Origin: JAGOVB01 sp964577365
GTDB taxonomy: Bacteria > Patescibacteriota > Minisyncoccia > Phycocordibacterales > PALSA-1337
Length of the DNA stretch: 64,000 nt
Direction of reading: 5' to 3'
Assembly: GCA_964577365.1 (NCBI GenBank)
Contig: CAZNYP010000003.1
Span: 9,563 to 73,562, forward strand
Positions 51,318 to 59,600 of the stretch are shown here, piece after piece (position 1 is the first letter of the stretch; every line of letters begins with the position of its first letter). The notes below the pieces were generated by a model. The model saw only the letters and a list, made by a program, of their open reading frames with translations. It was not told where the DNA came from and did no database searches. The position numbers were made by a program, and so were the translations under genes.

Positions 51318-52313
51318 ATGTCTCTATTTAGCTCACCCCTCGACTTTCTCGCCATCGGTGATATCACCACTGATGCATTTATAAAACTAAAAGAAGCAAA
51401 GGTCCACTGCGATATCAACCACGCAGATTGTGAGATCAGCATGAAGTTTGGAGAAAAACTACCCTACGAAGATGTATTTGTCGTGAAAGGTGTCGGAAAT
51501 AGTCCAAATGCAGCGGTCTCTGCTGCGCGACTGGGGCTAAAGGCCGGCCTCATCACCAATATCGGCAATGATCAAAACGGTGCCGAGTGTCTCGCTGAGC
51601 TCAAGAAAAACAAAGTTAATACGAGCTATGTAACAAAACACAATGCTCCGACCAACTATCACTATGTCCTCTGGTACGAAGCCGAACGCACCATTCTCGT
51701 AAAACATCAGGAATACAAATACGCATTGCCAAAAATCACTCCACCAAAATGGATATACCTGAGCTCGCTCGCAAGCAACACCGAGAACTATCACCACGAG
51801 CTCGCGCTGTGGCTCAAGGCAAACCCTACCGTAAAGCTTGCATTTCAACCTGGAACATTTCAGATGAAGCTCGGCGATCGTCTCGCAGAGCTCTACAAAC
51901 GGTGTGATGTGCTCGTCGTAAATGTAGAGGAGGCACAGCGTATCCTCGGTGTGACTGAATCAGATAAAAAAGTGTTGCTGAAAAAAATGGCAGAAAAAGG
52001 CCCGAAAATGGTCTGTATCACTGACGGTCCAAAGGGCTCATATATGTATGATGGCTACGATAGCTACTTTATGCCGAACTATCCCGATCCAAAAGAACCT
52101 CTCGAGCGTACTGGGTGTGGTGATGCATTTGCATCTACGTTTGTTTCAGCTCTCATTGCTGGAAAAACTCCTCTCGAGGCTCTCGAATGGGCTCCGATCA
52201 ATCCTATGTCGGTAGTACAACATGTAGGTGCACAGGAAGGACTCCTACATCGTCACGAACTCGAACACTTTTTGGAAAAAAAGCCGGAGAACTACAGAGC
52301 GGTGAAATTATAA
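51318..52313 (+). CDS. PfkB-family sugar/nucleoside kinase
   Basis: A 331-residue ribokinase-fold kinase. Motif 1 (VKGVGNSPNAAVSAARLGLKAG) and motif 2 (ERTGCGDAFASTFVSALIAG, with the catalytic Asp) are present. The substrate could be fructose 6-phosphate, ribose or adenosine. Because it is paired with fba, a phosphofructokinase-like role is attractive but unproven. The stop is followed within 5 bp by the promoter of the RNA candidate. Confidence 0.88.
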   Translation: MSLFSSPLDFLAIGDITTDAFIKLKEAKVHCDINHADCEISMKFGEKLPYEDVFVVKGVGNSPNAAVSAARLGLKAGLITNIGNDQNGAECLAELKKNKVNTSYVTKHNAPTNYHYVLWYEAERTILVKHQEYKYALPKITPPKWIYLSSLASNTENYHHELALWLKANPTVKLAFQPGTFQMKLGDRLAELYKRCDVLVVNVEEAQRILGVTESDKKVLLKKMAEKGPKMVCITDGPKGSYMYDGYDSYFMPNYPDPKEPLERTGCGDAFASTFVSALIAGKTPLEALEWAPINPMSVVQHVGAQEGLLHRHELEHFLEKKPENYRAVKL

Positions 52314-52318
52314 GGTAC

Positions 52319-52359
52319 TTTACTCTACAGGTACAAAGTGCTATAATATGGGTACAAAG
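52319..52359 (+). promoter_or_regulatory. Promoter of the structured RNA, with direct repeats
   Basis: TTTACT (52319-52324), 17 bp, TATAAT (52342-52347). The 9-mer GGTACAAAG occurs twice (52330-52338 and 52351-52359), exactly 21 bp (two helical turns) apart and flanking the -10 box, like a pair of operator half-sites. Confidence 0.6.
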
Positions 52360-52426
52360 GTTCCACTCCGCTGACAAGAGCCCTCGGGCTCTTCCCGAAA
52401 GGGATAGGCGGAGTGGTCATTTTTTA
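52354..52426 (+). ncRNA. Compact three-way-junction small RNA next to a DUF3800 gene
   Basis: A fully base-paired element. P1 is 9 bp (52363-52371 with 52408-52416). P2 is 7-8 bp (52376-52383 with 52386-52393, loop CTCG). P3 is CCC-GAAA-GGG with a GNRA loop (52394-52403), stacked with no spacer on P2. The junction strands are TGAC and ATAG. A T6 run begins 3 nt after P1, so P1 can act as the terminator. With its own promoter, a transcript of about 70 nt is predicted. Its 3' end overlaps the stop of the convergent DUF3800 gene. Structured RNAs near DUF3800 genes have been described computationally; I cannot tell whether this matches one of them. Confidence 0.7.
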
Positions 52427-53154
52427 TACTGATAGTACTCTTTCTTTCCAGATTTAAATACGTCAAAGCAGCTCTTAACCTTACTCTTAATGAGACTCCA
52501 GGCACGCTCCTCTCCTCTTTCAAATTTAATATAAACGGCCCAACCGCAATAATCCGCCACCTGAGCATTTATATCTTTTTCTGTTGGGTAAAAATATATA
52601 TAAAATTGATTCGGAAACTTATTCTTTAAAAATTTCTTTATGCTTTTCAAAATATATTCTCGCTTATTGTCTGTGAACAATCTACCTAACACAATTACAA
52701 TAGGAATTTCAGGATCCAATTTACTATTTCGAGTAAAGATATACTTTAAAAGAATCTGTAGGATTTTATCGTAAAATTGTTCATCAGCCTTCATAAAACC
52801 TTTGATGGTACCGTCAGCACTTATTTTTACATCATTGTATAGGTGTTCCATTGTCTTATTTTTCTGGACAACAACTGAGTCAATCTCTATGTCATCTAGA
52901 TCTTTAATCACAGAAAATACAAAATCTCTTGTCATCTGCAAATCTTCTGTTGCATGAAAATAATAATCTGAATGCCCAATACTCCATGAATTATATTTTT
53001 TCTCATAGAGTTTATTTATCAGACCGGACCGATTTACTAGGGGCTGAAATGTACTAACCGCTGTAAGTATAAAATATTTTGTTCCACTAGGAGAAAAATC
53101 AAAGTTTCCTGACTCATCTATAAAAATGTAAAGTGGACTTCTTCCTTCTGACAT
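52417..53154 (-). CDS. DUF3800 protein (RNase H-like fold)
   Basis: A 245-residue protein. The N-terminal FIDESGNFDF (Asp13, Glu14) is the DUF3800 hallmark, followed by FILTAVSTFQ, FHATEDLQMTRDFVFSVI, a mid-region strand IPIVIVLGRLF and the C-terminal acid motif NAQVADYCGWAVYIKFE. These acidic residues fit an RNase H-like metal site. The function is unknown; members occur on mobile elements and near structured RNAs. It is AT-richer than its neighbours, suggesting transfer. It ends exactly at the structured RNA. Confidence 0.85.
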   Translation of the reverse strand: MSEGRSPLYIFIDESGNFDFSPSGTKYFILTAVSTFQPLVNRSGLINKLYEKKYNSWSIGHSDYYFHATEDLQMTRDFVFSVIKDLDDIEIDSVVVQKNKTMEHLYNDVKISADGTIKGFMKADEQFYDKILQILLKYIFTRNSKLDPEIPIVIVLGRLFTDNKREYILKSIKKFLKNKFPNQFYIYFYPTEKDINAQVADYCGWAVYIKFERGEERAWSLIKSKVKSCFDVFKSGKKEYYQYKK

Positions 53155-53158
53155 TGTT

Positions 53159-54292
53159 TTACAATTTATACTCCTTCAAAAACTCCGCCTTGAATTCCTC
53201 ATATCGCTCCTCCTCTATCGCTTTCCGTATATCATCAACAAGTCCCACGATAAATCGCACATTGTGAAGTGATGCTAAAGTGAGCCCGAGCATTTCTTTT
53301 GCTCGAAAAAGATGTTGGACATAGGCGACTGGGTAGCCCTCGATCATCAGATCAAAATTGTCTCGATACTGCGCATTTAAAATATTCACCTTTCCTTTTT
53401 TTGTAAAAATATTTCCATGTCGTCCGATGCGTGTAGGGATGACACAGTCAAAGGTATCGATCCCCTGCTCTACTCCTAAAAATATATCGAGCGGTTCACC
53501 GATACCCAAAAGATGTCGAGGCTTTTCCTCGGGCAATACATCCGTTACCCATCCTACCGCAGTCCCTATATCCTCCTTATCAAAAGAGCCCCCGATACCA
53601 AACCCATCAAAATTCATCGAAGCCAAGGTCTGTGCACTTTCTTTTCTGAGATCTTCAAATCGCCCTCCCTGCACCACCGCAAAGAGCGCTTGATCTTTTT
53701 TATTGTTTGCTTTGTGATAGGTCACACAACGCTCCGCCCATCGATGTGTACGATCCATGGCAGCTCGCTGATACTCGTATGATGCTGATGGCGAGGTACA
53801 CTCATCAAAGGCAAAGAAAATATCGGCACCGAGGGCGTGCTGGATCTCCATACTTTTTTCTGGAGTAAAACGATGGAGCGATCCGTCGAGGATGGATTTG
53901 AACGTCACCCCTTCTTCGTCGATCGTTGCTAGTGGTTTTTTATCAGATTTCTTTTCTACACCAGAAATCTTAGAGATTCCCTTTCCATACGCAACGCCCA
54001 GTGAAAAAACCTGAAACCCTCCCGAGTCGGTGAGCGTCGGTCCATTCCATCCCATGAATTTTCCAAATCCTCCCCCCTTTTCGACGAGCGCTGGCCCAGG
54101 CTGGAGATAGAGGTGATAGGTATTTGCGAGAACTGCCTGGGTACCGACTGATCGTAGCATCTCAGGAGTGATGCCTTTTACGGTCGCTTTGGTTCCCACT
54201 ACGGTAAACGCAGGGGTATGGATATCCCCGTGTGGAGTGCTGATGACCCCTGTGCGCGCCTTTCCATGTCTCTTTTTGATACTAAACTTCAT
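53159..54292 (-). CDS. tgt: tRNA-guanine transglycosylase lacking the Cys zinc site
   Basis: A 377-residue Tgt. The catalytic parts are kept: LANTYHLYLQPG, LTDSGGFQVFSLG (Asp89), GIGGSFDKEDIG, and DTFDCVIPTRIGRHG with the nucleophile-type Asp. Bacterial Tgt binds zinc through CxCxxC and a His; here the segment reads NFDLMIEGYPVAYVQHLF, about 8 residues shorter and without those cysteines, while the later SLHN is present. The enzyme inserts preQ1 or queuine at G34. It is divergent from the LOG gene by 18 bp. Confidence 0.92.
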   Translation of the reverse strand: MKFSIKKRHGKARTGVISTPHGDIHTPAFTVVGTKATVKGITPEMLRSVGTQAVLANTYHLYLQPGPALVEKGGGFGKFMGWNGPTLTDSGGFQVFSLGVAYGKGISKISGVEKKSDKKPLATIDEEGVTFKSILDGSLHRFTPEKSMEIQHALGADIFFAFDECTSPSASYEYQRAAMDRTHRWAERCVTYHKANNKKDQALFAVVQGGRFEDLRKESAQTLASMNFDGFGIGGSFDKEDIGTAVGWVTDVLPEEKPRHLLGIGEPLDIFLGVEQGIDTFDCVIPTRIGRHGNIFTKKGKVNILNAQYRDNFDLMIEGYPVAYVQHLFRAKEMLGLTLASLHNVRFIVGLVDDIRKAIEEERYEEFKAEFLKEYKL

Positions 54293-54310
54293 GGTGGTAT
54301 ACTACCATAT
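54293..54310. promoter_or_regulatory. Divergent tgt/LOG promoter in 18 bp
   Basis: Near-palindromic GGTGGTATACTACC. Plus strand TATACT (54298-54303) is 7 nt from the LOG ATG; minus strand TAGTAT (54304-54299) is 6 nt from the tgt ATG. Confidence 0.55.
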
Positions 54311-54979
54311 ATGAACGAACATGAAATAAAAAAAGATCAGATACAGAGTCTAGCAAATATTTTCCAAGAATTTAAAAATGGGTTTGATTTTCTCAAAAAA
54401 TATCCAAAGACTGTCAGTATTTTCGGATCAGCACGTACTCCGGCAGACGACGTGCACAGCAAGCAGGCAGAAATGCTCGCGAGCCGTATCGTAAAAGAAT
54501 TAAAATACGCAGTGCTCACTGGTGGTGGTCCAGGCATCATGCAAGCCGCAAACAAAGGCGCAAAAGATGCACAAGGACTCTCTATAGGAGTAACCATACA
54601 GCTCCCACGCGAACAAAACACAAATGCGTACGTGACCGAGGCACTCGAATGTCATTACTTCTTTACCCGAAAGACACTCCTCACCTTTTCTGCTGAGGCA
54701 TACGTAGCATTTCCAGGTGGCTACGGGACTTTTGATGAGCTGTTCGCAGTCCTCACTCTCATCCAAAATAAAAAGATCCCTGCAGTACCTGTCATCCTCA
54801 TCGGTGCGGATTTTTGGCAACCACTCTACGACTATATGCTCACACACATGCTCAATGTACATCAGGCTATCGATCCAACAGATCTCAATCTGTTTACCAT
54901 CACTGACGACCTCGACACGGCTATGGAGATTATAAAGAAGGCACCGGTTGCGCGATGGTGGCGTCACATTGAGGCGTAG
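54311..54979 (+). CDS. LOG family nucleotide 5'-monophosphate phosphoribohydrolase
   Basis: A 222-residue Rossmann-like protein of the LOG/TIGR00730 family: SIFGSARTP, LTGGGPGIMQAANKGA, and the active-site motif PGGYGTFDE (135-143). Members release free base from nucleoside monophosphates (cytokinin activation in plants; nucleotide salvage or stress in bacteria). Older annotations call it lysine decarboxylase, which is not supported. The last 50 bp overlap trhO on the opposite strand. Confidence 0.9.
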   Translation: MNEHEIKKDQIQSLANIFQEFKNGFDFLKKYPKTVSIFGSARTPADDVHSKQAEMLASRIVKELKYAVLTGGGPGIMQAANKGAKDAQGLSIGVTIQLPREQNTNAYVTEALECHYFFTRKTLLTFSAEAYVAFPGGYGTFDELFAVLTLIQNKKIPAVPVILIGADFWQPLYDYMLTHMLNVHQAIDPTDLNLFTITDDLDTAMEIIKKAPVARWWRHIEA

Positions 54980-55826
54980 CACATCGAGTCATCCGATCTC
55001 CCTTATCGCATTCAGAGCAGACGAGAAAATGTCTGTTACATTTTACGTTTGAACAGTTTGTATACGTCTCGGTAGGAGCTTTGCAGAAGAAACATTTTCC
55101 AATGACTTCTCTGTTGTCTGAGAATGCGATTACTTTTCTTTTATCAAAGGTGTAGAGTGCTCCAGCAAACTCTTTGTTATCCTTGAATGTTTGGAGATAT
55201 GTACCGATCCCTCCATCGAGCTGATAGACATTTTGAAAACCACTTTTTTTGAGGAAACCCGAAGCCTTCTCGCAGCGCACTCCAAATGTACAGACGGTGA
55301 GCACGGTCTTGTCTTTGAACTGCTCGAGCTCCCCCACTTTTTCCTTTAGATCCCGGAAATTTTTGAGTGATGGGAGGATAGATCCCTTGAAACGCCCGAC
55401 ATCGAACTCGTAGTCATTTCGCATATCGACAACAACGAACTCTTTTCCCTGTTCGTACCACTGTTTTAGTTCTTCTGGTTTTAGGTGTGTCCCTGTAGTC
55501 TCATTTGGATTGATATCATCATGCGCACCGAGACCGAGGGTGACGATCTCATTGCGTACTTTTATAGAGAGTTTTGGAAAATCATGCCCAGTACCTGGAG
55601 AACGTTTGATAAACACATCAGTAAAACGAGGATCGGTGCGGAGCTCGGCGATATACTTTTCTAGATTTTCTGTCGTACCCTCGTAGGTAGCGTTGATCCC
55701 CTCGTGAGCGATGATCGTGCGTCCACGGAGCCCCAGAGACTCACAAAGAACCCTTTGACTTTTCATGAGGGCTTTTGGATCGTCGATGTGTATGTATTTG
55801 TAGAAGATGATTACTTCACTAGTCAT
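54930..55826 (-). CDS. trhO: tRNA uridine-34 hydroxylase (rhodanese-like, TrhO/YceA)
   Basis: A 298-residue protein with an N-terminal ACP-like domain (IIFYKYIHIDDPKALMKSQ, RGRTIIAHEGINATYEG), a rhodanese domain with the active Cys179 in VCTFGVRCEKASGFL, and a C-terminal Cys-rich segment (CFFCKAPTETYTNCSNVKCNRHFLVCSEC) likely to bind zinc. TrhO proteins make 5-hydroxyuridine at U34 of tRNA. The following DUF456 gene is upstream in transcription and shares a 1-nt stop/start overlap. Confidence 0.92.
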   Translation of the reverse strand: MTSEVIIFYKYIHIDDPKALMKSQRVLCESLGLRGRTIIAHEGINATYEGTTENLEKYIAELRTDPRFTDVFIKRSPGTGHDFPKLSIKVRNEIVTLGLGAHDDINPNETTGTHLKPEELKQWYEQGKEFVVVDMRNDYEFDVGRFKGSILPSLKNFRDLKEKVGELEQFKDKTVLTVCTFGVRCEKASGFLKKSGFQNVYQLDGGIGTYLQTFKDNKEFAGALYTFDKRKVIAFSDNREVIGKCFFCKAPTETYTNCSNVKCNRHFLVCSECDKGDRMTRCATPQCDATIAQPVPSL

Positions 55827-56239
55827 TATGACACTATATATACTACGAAAAGCACGATAAAGACAAGGGCTGCGATCATATTTGTGAGTGTGCCTGCGAG
55901 AGCACCGATGACACCGGCGAGCGCTGCTCTGAGCGCCTTGTCAGCATGATGGCGGTTTGCGTGATACTCCGAGATGAATATACCGAGGAAAAAACCAATG
56001 ACGGTACCAATGACTGGTGTAATGATAGTACCCACAACGAGGCCAAACATGCCCCAGAGGAGCGATTTGAAACGTGCTCCCCCTATTTTTGCACCGACGA
56101 CTCCTGAGAGGAAATCGATGAGCATGGCAATGATGACGACTGCCCCGAGAACGTAAAAGTTCTCGACAGTGACATGAGTAAATTTGTCCACGAATCCATA
56201 AATGACTGTAAGTATCAATAAAAATATAAGCATGTGCAT
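55826..56239 (-). CDS. DUF456 membrane protein
   Basis: A 137-residue protein with four or five membrane helices and glycine-zipper-like segments typical of DUF456 (DFLSGVVGAKIGGARFKSLLWGMFGLVVGTIITPVIGTVIGFFLGIFISE). The function is unknown. An alternative Met is two codons in. It is translationally coupled to trhO. Confidence 0.85.
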   Translation of the reverse strand: MHMLIFLLILTVIYGFVDKFTHVTVENFYVLGAVVIIAMLIDFLSGVVGAKIGGARFKSLLWGMFGLVVGTIITPVIGTVIGFFLGIFISEYHANRHHADKALRAALAGVIGALAGTLTNMIAALVFIVLFVVYIVS

Positions 56240-56257
56240 ATTTTACCACAAACAAAA

Positions 56258-56275
56258 AACCGCCCGAAGGCGGTT
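56258..56275 (-). terminator. Intrinsic terminator of the RRM gene
   Basis: A 7-bp stem (56258-56264 with 56269-56275) with a TTCG tetraloop on the minus strand, followed by TTTTTTG. It ends the RRM gene 12 bp after its stop. Confidence 0.85.
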
Positions 56276-56287
56276 CTCTGTCGAATA

Positions 56288-56557
56288 TTACATTCGCTTC
56301 TCACGAGGCTCCATAGGGCGAGCTTCGTTTACTGTAAGGTTTCGTCCTTCTAGTGGCTTACCATGGAACATATCGATCGCCTTTGCTGCATCTTCATCAG
56401 ATGACATAGTGACGAATCCAAATCCTTTTGATCGGTTTGTCATTCGATCCATGATAATCATTGCTTCATCAACTGCTCCAGCCTGCTCAAAGTGAGCCTT
56501 GAGGCCTTCGTTTGTTGTTGAATAAGGGATACCACCTACATATAGCTTCTTTGCCAT
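56288..56557 (-). CDS. RRM-domain RNA-binding protein
   Basis: An 89-residue single RNA-recognition-motif protein with RNP2 (LYVGGIPY) and RNP1 (KGFGFVTM) in the proper order and an Arg/Lys-rich end. Such small RRM proteins occur in cyanobacteria and CPR and may act as RNA chaperones, for instance in cold response. Monocistronic, with its own strong terminator. Confidence 0.93.
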   Translation of the reverse strand: MAKKLYVGGIPYSTTNEGLKAHFEQAGAVDEAMIIMDRMTNRSKGFGFVTMSSDEDAAKAIDMFHGKPLEGRNLTVNEARPMEPREKRM

Positions 56558-56633
56558 TTATATTACTTCTCGTCTTTAAATTAATACTGTAAGCGAACGA
56601 GATACTTACGTGAAATGCAGTATAGCTTGAGTC

Positions 56634-59600
56634 TTAGTTAGTGTCAACTGAACTTGATTCTGAAGATGATGGAGCAGATTCGGCTGGTTTTGATTCTTCC
56701 TGCTTTGGCTCTTCTTTCTTTTCCTCTACTTTTGGAGCTTCTGCCTTTGGTTCCTCAGCTTTTGGTTCTTCACTCTTTACTTCCTCCTTTGGAGCCTCTA
56801 CCTTTGGAGCTTCGACTACTGGAGCAGGAGCTTCTACTTTAGGCTCTTCTACCTTAGGTTCCTCTGCCTTCGGAGCCTCTTCTACTGGCTTTGGATCTGG
56901 GATGCTTGGAGTCGAAGGTGATGAGGGTGTTGAAGGCGTCGAACTTGCTGTAGGCTTTGGTTCTTCTTTTACCTCAGGCGCTGATGGAGTGGTTGTAGCT
57001 GTGGTGGTTGATACCTCCTCAGTCTCTGTAGGCTTGTCGACGATCTCTGTAGGTTCTTCTATTTTTACCACGGTACACTTGCCTGCTGTAGACTTCATTT
57101 CTCCATTTACTACCTTGATACAGTATGGCTCACCAGTCTTTTCATCAAAGAGTGTGATACCACTTGGTTTTGTCGCAGACCCTACAGTGAGACTGTCGGT
57201 AAAGATATTCTTCATACCATCCATAAATGAAGCGAGCATATCAGATGGGATCGCAGGGGTTGATGATGCGACCTGAGCTTCGAGTGCACTGAGGCGGATT
57301 TCTAGCTCGCTGATCTTTTTCTGCTGAGCCTGTACTGCACCGAGGGTAAATGTAGAGAGTTTGTATATATCTACTCCTTTGCCACTTGCTGAGAGTACTT
57401 CTGCTGGAGCTTCTTCTGCGATGAGGCCGAGGCGAAGTGGATTTTCAGGATCCTCGAGCTTGTATCGGTATTGCGCGATCTTTATCGTACTCAATTTCTT
57501 TAGAACATCCATTTTTTCTTCGTCATCGAGGTAGGTGATGTCTTTCTTTGACTCACGTGTAGAAACATTCACAAACGCTGTCGCTGCGATGTCTCCTGCT
57601 ACCTGGAGCTTGTAGTCTGGAGTAGTATCTCCGATACCGATATTTCCAGCTTCATCAAAGGTGATCACCTCTGCACCACTGCTTGAATTGATCTGAAGAT
57701 ACTTTTCTGTAGAAGTTGCTTGATTGATCTCGAACTTGAATCCATTTTCAAATGTGAGCGAGAGTGGTTTGTTCTTTTGCTCCTGGAGTGCTTTTTGAGT
57801 AGATGAAGCAAGTGACTGTACAAAGACATTGTTTGTATCTACCTTTGTATCGAGCTCCTGCACTGCTTTTACAGTCACTGACATGATCGCTGGGATATCG
57901 ATAGATCGAGCGATACCATTTTTATCAAATGCATCTCCGAGGCGATTATCGACGGCCTGTAGATCTTGTGCGATGAATCCGATACGTGATCGTCCAGGAA
58001 TATCGTTGTATGAGAACGTCACTGTCTTTATCGCACGGATTGCATCGAGACCTGAGACACTGAGATCTTGGATATTCTGCTTCTGATCTCGATCTGACAC
58101 CACACAGCTCGTAGCGGCGTTTACGGTGACTTCTTTTGTAGTGGTGTTCATACAGATCGAACTCGGTGTACCTGCAGCTGTGGTGAGTCCGTTCATAGCC
58201 ACAGATCCATTTGTAGAGAATGTTCTCCATGGAGATGTAGTACCGACTCCGACGAATCCGCTCTGGTGAACAACAAAGTCTGTTTTTGTACTAGAACCGA
58301 TCACAAAAGTTGGTTCGCCAGACTCCTGATATATACCGTTTACTGAGAGTGATCCCCATGGTGTAGAGGTACCAGCAATACCGATGTTTGAAGACGCGTT
58401 CTTTAGATACATCGGTTCGATACCTGTGTTTGTTAAGGTCACCGCTGTTGAGGTAGAGAATACCATGGCATCTGTAGATGAGATGTGCGAAACTGCGTTC
58501 AATATAGTACCTTCTAGTGAGCTTGAGACTCCTGAACGAAATACGAAAGATGGGTTTGAGGTCTGGATCTTTAGTGCCATACCATAGTTACCTGTTCCTC
58601 CGTTTGCATTACTTCGATAGAATCTAAACACGTCGGCACCACTAGCACTACCGTCGATATTTATAACTGGAGAAGGTGAAGGGTGCGAAATCTCGATCTT
58701 TCCTCGGTTGCTTGTAGTAGTACCGATCGATATGTTTCCGCTTAATCCCTGGATCATGAAATCAGTCTTTGTACTTGATCCTATTGAAAATGAAGGTATA
58801 GACGTTGTAAGACCATTTGTATCGACTGAGAGTCGGGCAAATGGTGATGTAGATCCGATACCAATATCACCCACTGAGTCAATTCTCAATCGTTCTGTAC
58901 CGCCTGTAGTGATTGCAAAGTTATCGAGAGCAGGAGCAAAGAGTCCAGTATTTGTATCATTACCGAAATATATACCCGCATCAGTCTGTGAGCCAAGCTC
59001 TAATATACTTAGTTCATTTCCGATTACAGCGGTGTCTCCTACTACCAGCTCTTCACTCTGTGATGTGGTACCTATAGACAAACTGGTCGCTACACTGATT
59101 CGAGTTGACTGGAGTAGAGGAAGTGTCGATGAGGCGGTGGTAGATGTTGCGGTAAATGTAGATGAGGTAGCATTTCCAGTGATCCACGCATTTCCATTTA
59201 TTGAGAGGGCCTGGATCGGTGAAGATGTACCTACACCAAATCGTCCAGTCTCTCCATCAAATGTAAAGATGGTTGAAGTACCAGCACCGATGGTGAACTT
59301 TGGAAGATACCCATTAAAGAAGCGCGCAAAGTTCTTTTCGGCACCAAACGAAGTACCTGTCATCTTTTTTATAAATGCCTGAGCAAGTGCATAGTGTCCA
59401 CGGTCACCTGGATGTACGAGATCTCCTGAATCCATCGTCGCTGGATCATACACCTGCTCTGCCTCTACCTGGATAACATTCAACCCGTCCGAAGCAAGTG
59501 TCTTTGTGACGTTTTCAACGACTTGGTTATAAAGTTTATTTGACTCCAGACTTCCGTTTACACCATTTGAGACATATGCCGCATCAGTCATTCTGAGTGC

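Noticed and set aside
52371..52403. CTGA...CGAAA pattern resembling a hammerhead ribozyme core
   Set aside because: The residues between CTGA and stem II do not fit (CAA instead of NGA), GAAA sits in a hairpin loop rather than a junction, and no cleavage-site strand is present.
54311..54979. Lysine decarboxylase annotation
   Set aside because: The PGGYGTFDE motif and fold are those of LOG phosphoribohydrolases; the decarboxylase label is a historical misannotation.
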